Positions 9,217 to 17,959 are shown, counted from the stretch's first letter. The stretch: 35,008 bases of DNA from an uncultured Verrucomicrobiales bacterium (GCA_937128235.1 CAKZMG010000005.1:1-35008); one strand, 5' to 3'. Notes: generated from the letters alone by a model not told the origin. A program made the numbers and translations.

Positions 9217-9402
9217 AAACAGTGTATGCTTCGCACACACAAGGCGTAGATCAACGCTCTGCCAGACGCTAGTAGAACTTTCAATGAACGCTTTAACCCT
9301 CGAGCTGATTTCGGATCGTGCTCTATGCAGTGCGTGAATAAACTCGGACGTTATTCTAAAAACTTCCTTGTGTTACACCTCATCCAAGTCTAATATGATT
9401 CT

Positions 9403-9606
9403 ATGAACATAGCTGAAATTAATAGTATGAGTTCAAGTGAGCGCTTAGAGACAATGGAACGTATCTGGGACGCTCTTTGTCACGATGCCGTTGAGCCTAG
9501 TTCACCAGCTTGGCATGAAGACGTATTGAACGAAAGACTCCGCAGAATAGAATCAGGTGAGACCAAGTTTTATACATTAGATCAGGTTAAGTCACATTTT
9601 GCATAG
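9403..9606 (+). CDS. Addiction-module antitoxin component (TIGR02574-like)
   Basis: The 67-aa product resembles the short addiction-module component family that accompanies RelE/ParE toxins. It has an N-terminal helix with RLETMERIWDAL and a C-terminal toxin-wrapping part with WHEDVLNERLRRIESGETKFYTLDQV. The toxin follows immediately in the same frame after one TAG. The 186 bp between ruvB and this gene hold no gene or structured element that I can see. Confidence 0.82.
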   Translation: MNIAEINSMSSSERLETMERIWDALCHDAVEPSSPAWHEDVLNERLRRIESGETKFYTLDQVKSHFA

Positions 9607-9609
9607 ACA

Positions 9610-9915
9610 CTGCTCAGGGAAGTTTTCATCTCAGGCGAAGCTAGAGACGATATAGAAGAAGCTAGAGATTTCTACGACTCTTGTGAATTTGGTGTTGGTG
9701 ATTATTTTTCAAGCTGTATATTAACCGACATTTCAGCACTACGGATCTATTTTGGATTACACCGAAAGCACTTTGGATTTCACAGATTACTATCTAAGCG
9801 GTTTCCGTATTCCATCTATTATTATGTGGTTGATGAAGTAGTCATGGTAGTTGCGGTTCTTGATATGCGTATGAACCCAACAACCTTGAAAGGCATTATG
9901 AATAACCGCAACTAA
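9610..9915 (+). CDS. RelE/ParE-family toxin without a canonical start codon
   Basis: Directly after the antitoxin stop (TAG 9604-9606), and in the same reading frame, about 100 codons read as an intact RelE/ParE toxin. Segments include EVFISGEARDDIEEARDFYD, GLHRKHFGFHRLLSKRFPY, SIYYYVVDEVVMVVAVLDMR, ending in TAA at 9913-9915. No ATG, GTG or TTG lies before the conserved N-terminus. CTG at 9610 (as annotated) is the most likely start, giving Leu-Leu-Arg-Glu-Val-Phe. Alternatives are a silenced toxin that lost its start, or amber readthrough producing an antitoxin-toxin fusion. The partners are expected to form a growth-inhibition module; the RNA or gyrase target cannot be told. Confidence 0.75.
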   Translation: MLREVFISGEARDDIEEARDFYDSCEFGVGDYFSSCILTDISALRIYFGLHRKHFGFHRLLSKRFPYSIYYYVVDEVVMVVAVLDMRMNPTTLKGIMNNRN

Positions 9916-10046
9916 CAAAAAAGAAAGAATCGGGTAGGTCACGGGTTCTAGCAGTCACGTTCACACCTTCGCTCATACGGTCATACGTATTTGCCTTTGT
10001 TTTTTAGTGCTTTCTTGCGCAATCAATAAGGCTGCGAAGTAACCAT

Positions 10047-10301
10047 TCATTTATCCTTCTTAGGCGTTTTTAGTTCCTTGGGTTCTTTAGGTTCAAGGCC
10101 TAGGTGAAATCTATATAGATCTTCTACTTTAGCTCTCGCCCAGAAGGTTTTTCTGAGGAATTTGAGGCTCGACTTGATGCTGGGATCGCGGCTGAAGCAG
10201 TTAATTCTGATCCGGAATGCCAGATCATCCCAGCCATATTCATTGACCAGCTCAGTCAGCATTCGCTCTAGGGTGATTCCGTGTAGTGGATCATTACTCA
10301 T
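10047..10301 (-). CDS. VF530 family (DUF2132) small protein
   Basis: The 84-aa product matches the VF530 family of small, possibly DNA-binding proteins: [20 protein letters not shown], then [20 protein letters not shown] and [20 protein letters not shown] placed the start at ATG 10301, which gives the usual MSNDPLHG N-terminus; an upstream ATG at 10373 adds 24 hydrophobic residues not seen in the family. The C-terminus is a Lys/Pro-rich tail. The gene is divergent from the thioredoxin-like selenoprotein gene. The 131 bp between the toxin gene and this one contain nothing I recognise. Confidence 0.85.
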   Translation of the reverse strand: MSNDPLHGITLERMLTELVNEYGWDDLAFRIRINCFSRDPSIKSSLKFLRKTFWARAKVEDLYRFHLGLEPKEPKELKTPKKDK

Positions 10302-10450
10302 AGGGATTTCTTTATAGTGGATAAAATTTAAAAGCGATAAAATACCGATTCTAAAAAGAACTTTCATCACCAACTTTAACCTCTTATATACGCACTTACA
10401 TGAAATTTCTATTTGCCAAGAAGTGGTATAGGCAGCAGAGTATTGGCGAT

Positions 10451-11023
10451 ATGAAATATAAATTATTCACTCTGCTCGCTGCCTCATTTACGATGGTGGT
10501 AAGTGGACAAGACACAAAAGAGAAAGCACCTGAGGCTGACGCTAAGAAAGAAGCTACTGCTGACGCTAAGACAGAGGATGCTAAAGAAGTAGCTGCTTCG
10601 GCCGTTGCTAAAAGCATCGCACCGGTGATTCAAAAGTTTGATGGTGAGAAGTATGCCGCGACCAAGCTTGCTGGTAATCCAGACTACTACATCATGTATT
10701 TTACTGCAAGTTGGTGACCACCTTGCCGTAGATCAGTTCCACAGTTAGTGGAAAAGTACAACGACAAAATTTCTAAACTAGGTAATCTCGAACTCGTTCA
10801 GATCAGTGTGGACAGAGATGGAGCTAAGGCTACAGCATGGGCAAAGAAAGAGTCTTTCCCATGGCCTACCATCTTGATGGCAGATATTGAGAAGACGATG
10901 GTGAAGGACATCAAAACCAACGCTGTGCCTACCTACGTGCTCATTGACAAAGATGGAAAGGAAATAGCGCGAGCTCATGATTCAGCTACAGTAATGACTA
11001 AATTTGAGGAAATCACCAAATAA
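10451..11023 (+). CDS. Thioredoxin/TlpA-like probable selenoprotein with Sec at the active site (UGA 10715-10717)
   Basis: Read through the single TGA at 10715-10717, this is a 190-residue secreted thioredoxin-fold protein. ATG 10451 gives a signal peptide ([19 protein letters not shown]); an in-frame ATG at 10400 would add 17 residues before it. A Lys/Ala/Glu-rich linker follows, then the redox site TASW-Sec89-Pro-Pro-Cys92-Arg. In TlpA/ResA relatives this motif is WCPPC. The fold continues normally after the [30 protein letters not shown], the cis-proline loop [14 protein letters not shown], and a stop at 11021-11023. A SECIS-like hairpin follows the UGA and a strong terminator closes the unit. 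The inferred role is periplasmic thiol-disulfide or peroxide chemistry. The alternative is a nonsense mutation (TGC or TGT to TGA), but a random stop exactly on the nucleophilic cysteine, with both halves intact, is unlikely. No selA, selB, selC or selD is visible in the window. Confidence 0.8.
10718..10753 (+). promoter_or_regulatory. Candidate bacterial SECIS element
   Basis: Downstream of the UGA there is a perfect 6-bp stem TTCCAC (10737-10742) with GTGGAA (10748-10753) around the loop AGTTA. The loop starts 25 nt after the UGA. This fits the general bacterial SECIS pattern, in which the loop lies roughly 16-37 nt downstream, is small, and has a G in one of its first two positions. The element lies inside the coding sequence, as bacterial SECIS elements do. 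A folding or bSECISearch run was not possible here. Confidence 0.7.
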
Positions 11024-11073
11024 TCTCATCATAGAAAGACCAGATTTAGATTAGATTCTAACGAATCACCTCC

Positions 11074-11109
11074 AATAGAAGCGGCAAATTTTGTCGCTTC
11101 TATTTTTTT
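11074..11109 (+). terminator. Rho-independent terminator after the selenoprotein gene
   Basis: A 10-bp stem AATAGAAGCG (11074-11083) pairs with CGCTTCTATT (11095-11104) and is followed by a T run to 11109. It shows that the part of the gene after the UGA belongs to a maintained transcription unit. Confidence 0.9.
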
Positions 11110-11238
11110 GCCCTCAATTTTGGTTTTTCATCCTCTACGATTGCGCATGTTCCAAATCCGTGCCATAAAATGAACTGTAACCATCTGAGCGGTCTAAGGA
11201 CTGTGATAGAAATCATTAAGCAAATAAATTTCAACTAC

Positions 11239-12264
11239 ATGAAAGCACTCGTAAAATCTAAAGCAGAAGAAGGTCTATGGCTAGAAGACGTACCTGAACC
11301 AGAAGTAGGACCAATGGATGTTCTGATCAAAATCAAGAAAACTTCGATCTGCGGAACTGATGTCCACATTTATAAATGGGACAAGTGGGCACAGAAAACC
11401 ATCCCAGTACCAATGACTGTAGGGCACGAGTTCTGCGGTGAGATCGCTGCCGTGGGAGATGGTGTTACGGATTTTGAAATAGGTGAGCTAGTCTCAGGTG
11501 AAGGTCACATCGTCTGTGGACATTGCCGAAACTGCCTAGCAGGACGCCGACACCTCTGCCCTAACACACTGGGAGTGGGAGTAAACCGCACAGGTGCCTT
11601 TGCTGAATATCTATCTATTCCCGCGACGAATGCCTACAAGGTAGATCCTTCCATTCCAGAGGATGTCATCTCTACGTTTGATCCCTTAGGGAATGCGGTG
11701 CACACTGCCCTCTCCTGGGATCTGGTTGCTGAAGACGTTCTCATCACAGGTGCAGGACCGATCGGATGTATGGCTGCTGCTGTTGCTAAATTTGCCGGTG
11801 CCCGCCACGTAGTAGTCACAGATGTGAATCCTTACCGCCTTGCGCTGGCTGAAAAGCTCGGTGCTACGCGTGTGGTAAACGTCGCCACGGAATCTCTAAC
11901 AGATGTCAAAAAAGAACTCAAAATGAATGAGGGATTTGATGTTGCTCTTGAGATGTCTGGTCATCCAAGTGGGCTGAATGACATTTTACAGAATACTTCA
12001 AACGGAGCTAAAGTTTCACTCCTAGGGATCTTCCCAGATAACGTTGCTATTGACTGGGACAAGGTCATCTTCAAGGGGCTCGTTCTGAAAGGAATCTATG
12101 GCAGAGAGATGTATGAGACTTGGTATAAAATGACCTCGATGATCCGCGCTGGCATGGATACCAGCGGAGTCATCACGCACAAATTCCACTACACAGACTT
12201 TGAGGAAGGTTTCCAGACCATGCTCTCTGGCGAATCTGGTAAAATCGTCCTCGACTGGGCTTAA
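11239..12264 (+). CDS. tdh: L-threonine 3-dehydrogenase
   Basis: The 341-aa zinc-dependent medium-chain dehydrogenase oxidises L-threonine to 2-amino-3-ketobutyrate with NAD+. The catalytic zinc ligands are C38 (SICGTD), H63 and E64 (GHEFCGE). Structural zinc cysteines are C93, C96, C99 and C107, the same numbering as E. coli Tdh, and the length is also identical (341 aa). The NAD site [16 protein letters not shown] is present. The start was moved to ATG 11239; the longer frame from 11170 has no family support. The usual partner gene kbl is not adjacent. The next gene begins 29 bp downstream. Confidence 0.94.
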   Translation: MKALVKSKAEEGLWLEDVPEPEVGPMDVLIKIKKTSICGTDVHIYKWDKWAQKTIPVPMTVGHEFCGEIAAVGDGVTDFEIGELVSGEGHIVCGHCRNCLAGRRHLCPNTLGVGVNRTGAFAEYLSIPATNAYKVDPSIPEDVISTFDPLGNAVHTALSWDLVAEDVLITGAGPIGCMAAAVAKFAGARHVVVTDVNPYRLALAEKLGATRVVNVATESLTDVKKELKMNEGFDVALEMSGHPSGLNDILQNTSNGAKVSLLGIFPDNVAIDWDKVIFKGLVLKGIYGREMYETWYKMTSMIRAGMDTSGVITHKFHYTDFEEGFQTMLSGESGKIVLDWA

Positions 12265-12293
12265 TCTGAATCACAACTTTATCTTATTTTATC

Positions 12294-15017
12294 ATGAAAA
12301 ACTTACCTCTAACTTTACTCATCACACTCACTTCATCGCTCCAACCTTTGGTTGCGATGCCCGCTGTCACTCCACCCGTATCTGTTGCTGCAGCGCAGCA
12401 GATTACAGATGCAGATTTAGCTAAACTAAAATTAGAGGACACTCTAACAGATGCACAGTTCGATAATTTCAAACCAGAAGGTCGCTGGATAGGTCCTACC
12501 TGGTGGGCTAACCGCATGGCTGACTGGGGAGTGAATGGTGATGACCGCGACTCAATCCTCTGCTCACCAAATCGCCCTTTCCTAGGCTGGAGAGTCGCAG
12601 TGGACATGACTAGAAATATAGATCTCACTCAGGGCGATCTAGATCTCAGTGTCGATTTAAACTTAGTTCCTAAAGGCGATGATAATTCCAGACTCGCACC
12701 AGATGCTCTTGCTGGGGTATTACTCGGCTCTGGGCACTCAATGCCAAATTACAAGTCTCGTGCGTTGATCTTTGATTTCGCCACGAAAAAAGGAGGCAAA
12801 AAAGCCTATCCTGCAGTCCCTGGATCTGGGTATGCGATAGGCGTATCTGGCGATGGATTCTTGAGAGTCATCGATCTCGATCACGGTAAAGTTCTCAGCG
12901 CACTCGATCTGAAGCCTGCTATAAAAGGAGAATTCGGACCACCACGAGGAACTCTCAGGATCACTTCCAAAAAGAAGACAGATGAGCTCACAGCCATGAC
13001 CCTCACGCTCACAGAACCAGGGGCAAAAACATCAACTACGATCACTATCCCTACTGAGCGCATGAAAGGCGGCATAGGTCTGCTCTCTCATCCGGGAGCA
13101 AAACCACTGAAGGGAACGGGTAAAAACATCCGTACAGCAGAGTCTCTTTTTTCAAACTATCAAGTGAAGTCTGGCGCACCAAGGGTAAACTCCCAAGCTG
13201 TAGGACCCATCGTTCTGGCACAATACACCATTAACCGTGGCGTGCTCAAACTCACTGCTCAATGTATGCCAAACGCAGGAAAAGAGGGGACACTTTCATT
13301 TTACAGAGATGGAAAATGGCAGGTAGCAGGTAAGGCGAAGGTTACTAAAATCGATGAAATGCTTAGCTTCCGAGTGGAGAACTGGAATTCAAAAGAATCT
13401 GTAGCTTATAGAGTATCGCTCCCACTGAACGGCTCAGAGAAGCCAGCTACTTACACTGGTAAAATAGCAGCAGAACCTACCTCAGGGAAAGTTAGGCTGG
13501 CGGCTCTAGGCTGTGTGATTCACCGCCCATGGGGACAGGTTAGAAACTGGAATGAAGTGAACTACTATCCGCACCAAGACATCATTGATCGCACCCTAGA
13601 GCAGAAGCCGGACCTCGTTTTCTTCTATGGTGACCAGATGTATGAAGGCACTCCTTCTTATGTAGATAGAGCTAACATCCATGAAGACTATCTTTATAAA
13701 TGGCTCTTTCATTGCTACGCATTTAATGAAGTAGTGAGAGACGTTCCAAGTGCCACCATCCCAGATGACCATGATGTTTACCAAGGCAATCACTGGGGAG
13801 CTGGCGGACGCAAAGCCCCAGATGGAAACTGGAATAATGGCGGTTACAAATTCCCGGGAGCATTTATCGCTCAAGTGCACCGCACACAGACAACACATTT
13901 ACCAGACTGCCCAGAACCAAACTCAATGGAGCAGAACATCCCTGCCTATTTCTGTGATTGGAACTGGGGCGGAATGAGCTTCGCCATCGTGGGAGACAGG
14001 CTCTTCAAGAGCGGCCCCGCAAATAACGGACTCCCATCCAGCAAGACTAAGCGACCAGATCACTACAACAACCCAGAGTTTGACACTGCTGGGCTAGACC
14101 TCCCACACCTAGAACTACTGGGTAAGCCTCAGGAGAAATTTCTAACAAAATGGGCACAGGACTGGAGCGAAAATGCGCAAATGAAAGCAGTGTTGAGTCA
14201 GTCACCATTTGGAAATTTCGCATCGCATCATGCTGGTAGCTACCTCATTGCGGATCTAGATTCTAATGGCTGGCCACAGAGCGGGCGCAACCGTGCAGTC
14301 TCTACCATGCGTGCAGCCAGAGCAGTCCACATCGCAGGAGATCAGCACCTCTCTACGCTGGTACAACACGGAGTAGAGAACCATGATGATGCGGTGTTCG
14401 GCTTCACTGCCCCTGCTGTATCCAATGCCTACGCTCGCGCATATTACCCAGCACTTAAAACCAATTATTACAGATCACCCGTGCCTAAACCTGAACAATA
14501 CCTCGGTAAGCGGCTCGATGGATTCAAGAACAAGGTGACATTCCATGCAGTAGCGAATCCGAATACCGATCCCAATGGCCCCTATCATCAAGATCTACAA
14601 AGCAACCTAGGCTACCAGGTTCCAGGGTTTGGTATTGTGGACTTTGATACAGTGAAACGAACGATCACATTCAACAGCCATCCACGCTCGGGAGTGATAG
14701 CCAAGCGCCTGCCTACTGGTCAATACCCAGGCTGGCCGAAGACAGTGAAGCAAACTGATAACGAGGGTAGAAAAGTAGTCGGTTTACTAGCAAACGTCAC
14801 TGTGACAGATACTGAAAAGCCGGTAGTCACTGTGCACACTGCTGATGGGAAACTCTCTTGGTCTCAGCGCATGAATTCTAACAAGTTTTCCATTCCTGCC
14901 TATGCAGATGGCGAGCAAACTGTGACCATTTCAAGCAACGGTAAATCTCACACACTCAAGGTGGCACCAGCTGACCCAGATGAGGAATTGCCTCTGACTG
15001 AAATTGAACTGAAGTAA
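12294..15017 (+). CDS. PhoD-like metallophosphatase, large secreted
   Basis: The 907-aa exported protein (signal peptide residues 1-22, ending LVAMPA) belongs to the PhoD/alkaline phosphatase D-like superfamily. The N-terminal ~380 residues are beta-rich (probable lectin-like and Fn3-like parts). The catalytic domain starts near residue 400 with RLAALGCVIHRPWGQ. It has metal-site motifs DLVFFYGDQMYEG, ATIPDDHDVYQGNHWG, and VHIAGDQHLSTLVQHG. The family hydrolyses phosphomono- or diesters, using Ca/Fe in PhoD. Much larger than B. subtilis PhoD, it resembles the long versions common in Planctomycetes and Verrucomicrobia. The MITE-like element begins exactly at the stop codon. Confidence 0.85.
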   Translation: MKNLPLTLLITLTSSLQPLVAMPAVTPPVSVAAAQQITDADLAKLKLEDTLTDAQFDNFKPEGRWIGPTWWANRMADWGVNGDDRDSILCSPNRPFLGWRVAVDMTRNIDLTQGDLDLSVDLNLVPKGDDNSRLAPDALAGVLLGSGHSMPNYKSRALIFDFATKKGGKKAYPAVPGSGYAIGVSGDGFLRVIDLDHGKVLSALDLKPAIKGEFGPPRGTLRITSKKKTDELTAMTLTLTEPGAKTSTTITIPTERMKGGIGLLSHPGAKPLKGTGKNIRTAESLFSNYQVKSGAPRVNSQAVGPIVLAQYTINRGVLKLTAQCMPNAGKEGTLSFYRDGKWQVAGKAKVTKIDEMLSFRVENWNSKESVAYRVSLPLNGSEKPATYTGKIAAEPTSGKVRLAALGCVIHRPWGQVRNWNEVNYYPHQDIIDRTLEQKPDLVFFYGDQMYEGTPSYVDRANIHEDYLYKWLFHCYAFNEVVRDVPSATIPDDHDVYQGNHWGAGGRKAPDGNWNNGGYKFPGAFIAQVHRTQTTHLPDCPEPNSMEQNIPAYFCDWNWGGMSFAIVGDRLFKSGPANNGLPSSKTKRPDHYNNPEFDTAGLDLPHLELLGKPQEKFLTKWAQDWSENAQMKAVLSQSPFGNFASHHAGSYLIADLDSNGWPQSGRNRAVSTMRAARAVHIAGDQHLSTLVQHGVENHDDAVFGFTAPAVSNAYARAYYPALKTNYYRSPVPKPEQYLGKRLDGFKNKVTFHAVANPNTDPNGPYHQDLQSNLGYQVPGFGIVDFDTVKRTITFNSHPRSGVIAKRLPTGQYPGWPKTVKQTDNEGRKVVGLLANVTVTDTEKPVVTVHTADGKLSWSQRMNSNKFSIPAYADGEQTVTISSNGKSHTLKVAPADPDEELPLTEIELK

Positions 15018-15220
15018 TACCAGTCTGCAAAACAAAAGAGACGATAGTGTTTATTTTTGATGCTTTAAGATTGTGCTTCGCAATTAGAAAAACAGCCAGG
15101 CGTATCTTTATAAAATCTGCGTTGTTCTTCGGTCATGATGCTCGCATCACTCCCTCATCACGCCTTGATTTAATAAAGATCCACTCTGTCTATCGTCTCA
15201 TTTGTTTCACAGACTGGTAT
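15017..15220. mobile_element. MITE-like element with 31-bp imperfect terminal inverted repeats
   Basis: The left end 15017-15047 (ATACCAGTCTG ... GAGACGATAG) and the reverse complement of the right end 15190-15220 agree at 28 of 31 positions. A second nested inverted pair lies inside: ATCTTTATAAAATC at 15104-15117 against GATTTAATAAAGAT at 15167-15180 (13 of 14). A central TGATG-CTCG-CATCA hairpin lies at about 15137-15150. The element is about 204 bp, encodes nothing convincing, and touches the last base of the phoD-like stop codon. I saw no clear target-site duplication. It could be a non-autonomous transposon or a long structured 3' RNA. Confidence 0.72.
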
Positions 15221-15235
15221 CAATCCTGCACATTC

Positions 15236-15276
15236 AAAAAAAAGCCTGAATCTGACAGTTATCAGATTCAGGCTTT
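15236..15276 (-). terminator. Bidirectional-looking terminator between phoD-like and retropepsin genes
   Basis: A perfect 15-bp stem AAAGCCTGAATCTGA (15241-15255) pairs with 15262-15276 around a CAGTTA loop. On the minus strand it is followed by a T run (A run 15236-15243 on the plus strand), so it mainly serves the minus-strand retropepsin gene that ends at 15299. Confidence 0.9.
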
Positions 15277-15298
15277 ATGAATTTTCTAGTAAGTAAGC

Positions 15299-16684
15299 TT
15301 ACTTCACACCTTCTTGCTTCATGAACATACGCTGTTCACGGTAAGTGATCACTGCATTACACTCGCGCATGAAGTCCGCTCCGAAGAGGCCCACATAGTC
15401 GAGTCCTTGGTCAAAGCGATCTAAGTCGGTAGCCATAACACGACGCTTCTTGAAGACTGCCGTTCCGAGAGTAACACTCTCAACTGTGCAACCAGCAGCA
15501 GGTGCTTCACCACCCACTCCGTAAACTTTCTGATCCATTGGACCAACTTCTACATTGTTTTTCTTAGCAGCATCTAGGTGTAATAATGAGCTATCAGCAC
15601 CTGTATCGATCATCCAAGTTACCTTGTTCTCGTTGAGTGTTCCATCAACGAAAATGTGGTTTCCTCTACGCTCATACTTGAAGCTCTGGTATGCTCTGAG
15701 CTCTAACAGCTCCTGGATGGTCAGACTACGGCAATGCTGCAGGAATAAGGCTCCTTCTGGCGTCCAGCTCTTCGCATACTCTGCATCTTCTGGAGATAGC
15801 TGAGTAATAGGCAGCTGAAACTTTTTACCACTAGGTGATTTCAGAGTGAGAACTGTAGCTGTCCTCTTAACGATAGTTCCACGGTAGGTTTTTCCTGATT
15901 TAGATTTAAAAATTCTAAATGTAAGTGCATCTGCATCTGCCTGCTCGTCACCTGTGGTCTTCACCTTAGCACTATCAGACTTATCTGGACGTAAGAATAA
16001 TTTTCTCTCTTGGTAGGAAATAACAGCATCTAACTCAGAAAGCATCTCAGCTCCGAATAATCCATCATCCTTGCGCTTTGCTCCCTTAGGCATATCCTTC
16101 ATGAGGTCAGTTGCCATGATCTGTCTGTCTTTAAATACTGACTCACCGATCTGTAGAGTATCCACTTGTGCGAGCGCAGCTGGAACCTCTCCAGAAACTC
16201 CATACACCTTATGCTCAAATGGTCCCAGCTCACAGCCTGTGCGCGTAGCTGATCCTGTGTGGAACAATGACGTGCCCGCTCCTGTATCTACGACAAATCT
16301 AGCTGGCTTGCCATTGATCTTAGCTTCTACCATGATAGAATTTCCATCTAACTTGACAGGGATAGCTTCATAACCCCGAAGTGTGAGTAGTGCTCCTACT
16401 GAGAGGCTTCTGCACTTAGAGAGAAAGTAAGCTTTCGCCTTATTCCAGCCTTTTACATACTCTTGGTCTTCAGCACTCAGAGCTGAAATATCCACCCTGC
16501 TACGTCTTCCATTCTGCATTAGGAATACAGCTTTCGTATCAGTCTTGTCCACTAACACCGCCTTGATTACTTTTCCCGCAGCGTTCTTGAAATCACGGTA
16601 TTCAATTACTTCTTTGGCACTTAGCGAAGAGATGCTCAGCCCCATTCCGAGCATTAACATCGTCATATATTTGATTGGTTTCAT
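15299..16684 (-). CDS. Secreted tandem SHD1-retropepsin protein (two aspartyl protease lobes)
   Basis: The 461-aa protein has a signal peptide (residues 1-23) and an internal duplication. Each half has an SLA1-homology-like (SHD1) domain (about 26-80 and 255-308; VDISALSAEDQEYVKGW against LPITQLSPEDAEYAKSW). Each is followed by a retropepsin-type lobe with its own catalytic triad motif: VVDTGAGTSLFH (DTGA 133-136) and MIDTGADSSLLH (DTGA 360-363). Both lobes carry YGV-GGE/SGE-type flaps and end in GLFGA, as in PerP/gag-like bacterial proteases. Single lobes normally dimerise, so this chain could fold as a pepsin-like intramolecular pair. It lies 24 bp downstream of another SHD1 protein, probably in one operon. 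The substrate is unknown. Confidence 0.87.
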   Translation of the reverse strand: MKPIKYMTMLMLGMGLSISSLSAKEVIEYRDFKNAAGKVIKAVLVDKTDTKAVFLMQNGRRSRVDISALSAEDQEYVKGWNKAKAYFLSKCRSLSVGALLTLRGYEAIPVKLDGNSIMVEAKINGKPARFVVDTGAGTSLFHTGSATRTGCELGPFEHKVYGVSGEVPAALAQVDTLQIGESVFKDRQIMATDLMKDMPKGAKRKDDGLFGAEMLSELDAVISYQERKLFLRPDKSDSAKVKTTGDEQADADALTFRIFKSKSGKTYRGTIVKRTATVLTLKSPSGKKFQLPITQLSPEDAEYAKSWTPEGALFLQHCRSLTIQELLELRAYQSFKYERRGNHIFVDGTLNENKVTWMIDTGADSSLLHLDAAKKNNVEVGPMDQKVYGVGGEAPAAGCTVESVTLGTAVFKKRRVMATDLDRFDQGLDYVGLFGADFMRECNAVITYREQRMFMKQEGVK

Positions 16685-16708
16685 AATAATAATTATTTAA
16701 TTCGTTCG

Positions 16709-17959
16709 TTATTTAAAATCTCTAGACTTGATGAATTCCACCCAGTCTTTCTCAAATGCTTCGATCGTTTCAAAACCAAAGAACTTTACTAGCTCAGATG
16801 GTGCTGGCACTTGGTCTGAGGTGTTAATTCTTCTGCATAGCTTAGCATAGGCAGAGATTCTAGGCTGTGTGCTCTGCAAGTAGCATGAGAGTGCATACAT
16901 TGTAACTAGCTTCTCAGGGTCTAAATCTTGAGCAGTTTTCAGGTTCAATGTCTGTTCGAGTCTTGGCTTCACTTTGCCTTTCTTCACGAGTTTCTGAAGC
17001 GTTTTCGCCCAAGCTGTGCCGTCATCAAATCCTTTCTTAGAACCGATTCCAGTATCATACTCTTTACTCAGTAGGTTCGTCTCAGTCTTTTTGGTAAGTT
17101 GGATTTCCTTGTAGTAAGCATGTCCAGTAGAGAGTGCGAAGTATCCATTTCCACTAATAGAAGAAACACCACCTAGCTGCTCGCTAAGCAAGTCTGAACA
17201 CATCACATGCGTCTGAAAAGGATTCCAGTCCTTGCGGAAATCCTTCTTATCTCTCGTGTTAAATGCCATTCCATACTCCTTAAGGTTGTATTTCTTCATG
17301 ACTTCTTCTTTCACTCCGAGATCTCCTACTCCTAGACGAGACCAGATAGCAGCCACATTATTTGCTCTCTCGTTTTGACCAATCGATGCAAGTCTTGCAC
17401 TTTCATATTTTCCTAGTGAGTTATAAATATCTGAATCTGCTGGTACGATGACTAACTTACGAGTAGTTCCCCAGTTCTCAATAAACTCAAGGTGCTGGAA
17501 TGACATTCCATGCCAACATGCTTCAGCTGTCTCCGCAAGTCCATGTGGCTTAATGCCCTTAGAACAAGCAAACAAGTAGTGCTTAGTCTCATAAAGTTCA
17601 TACTCATGCTCAGTACCATCAAACAACATAGTTTCTTCTAGCTTCTTAATGAAATCTTTTGGCTTCTTCCAAGCGTGCTCAGGAACTGCTGGATCACCTT
17701 TCATCAGAACATCTTTATCCGCTTGCGCAAACTCGATAAGATATTGTCTATCAGCTAAGCTTAGATCAGCCACCTTGATCTGCATTTCCTTAGGCTCTTT
17801 CGTAGTGAGATAAGCTATACCATTAGCATACCTTAAAATTTGGGCTTCAATCGTGGTTCCCTGCTTGGAGGTCCAGATACGGAAATCAGCCGCGCTTGCA
17901 CATAGAGTAGTGGCAAGCGAAACGATTATTGCTAGTATTGATTTTTTCGTTAGTTTCAT
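16709..17959 (-). CDS. Secreted SHD1-domain protein, possibly a degenerate peptidase MA-like domain
   Basis: The 416-aa product has a signal peptide (ends CASAA, residue ~23). A SHD1-like N-terminal domain follows (FRIWTSKQGTTIEAQILRY to VADLSLADRQYLIEF). The rest is a mixed alpha/beta domain with KHYLFACS, LVIVPADSDIYNSLG and THVMCSDLLSEQLGG. That layout resembles DUF1570/peptidase MA-like proteins, but the HExxH site I would expect is absent, so enzymatic activity is doubtful (inference). It is the first gene of a two-gene unit with the tandem retropepsin and shares its N-terminal domain type. The 150-bp spacer to the divergent gene at 18110 should hold the promoter. Confidence 0.75.
   Translation of the reverse strand: MKLTKKSILAIIVSLATTLCASAADFRIWTSKQGTTIEAQILRYANGIAYLTTKEPKEMQIKVADLSLADRQYLIEFAQADKDVLMKGDPAVPEHAWKKPKDFIKKLEETMLFDGTEHEYELYETKHYLFACSKGIKPHGLAETAEACWHGMSFQHLEFIENWGTTRKLVIVPADSDIYNSLGKYESARLASIGQNERANNVAAIWSRLGVGDLGVKEEVMKKYNLKEYGMAFNTRDKKDFRKDWNPFQTHVMCSDLLSEQLGGVSSISGNGYFALSTGHAYYKEIQLTKKTETNLLSKEYDTGIGSKKGFDDGTAWAKTLQKLVKKGKVKPRLEQTLNLKTAQDLDPEKLVTMYALSCYLQSTQPRISAYAKLCRRINTSDQVPAPSELVKFFGFETIEAFEKDWVEFIKSRDFK

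Noticed and set aside
9930-10000. tRNA-like sequence (GGGTTCTAGCAGTC)
   Set aside because: The flanking sequence does not form acceptor or anticodon stems.
10748-11023. A separate GTG-started 91-aa gene downstream of the UGA
   Set aside because: It is the in-frame remainder of the thioredoxin-like protein; the fold needs both halves and no ribosome binding site precedes the GTG.
15047-15280. 77-aa plus-strand frame
   Set aside because: It lies inside the inverted-repeat element and the following terminator; it is a by-product of those repeats with no protein-like pattern.
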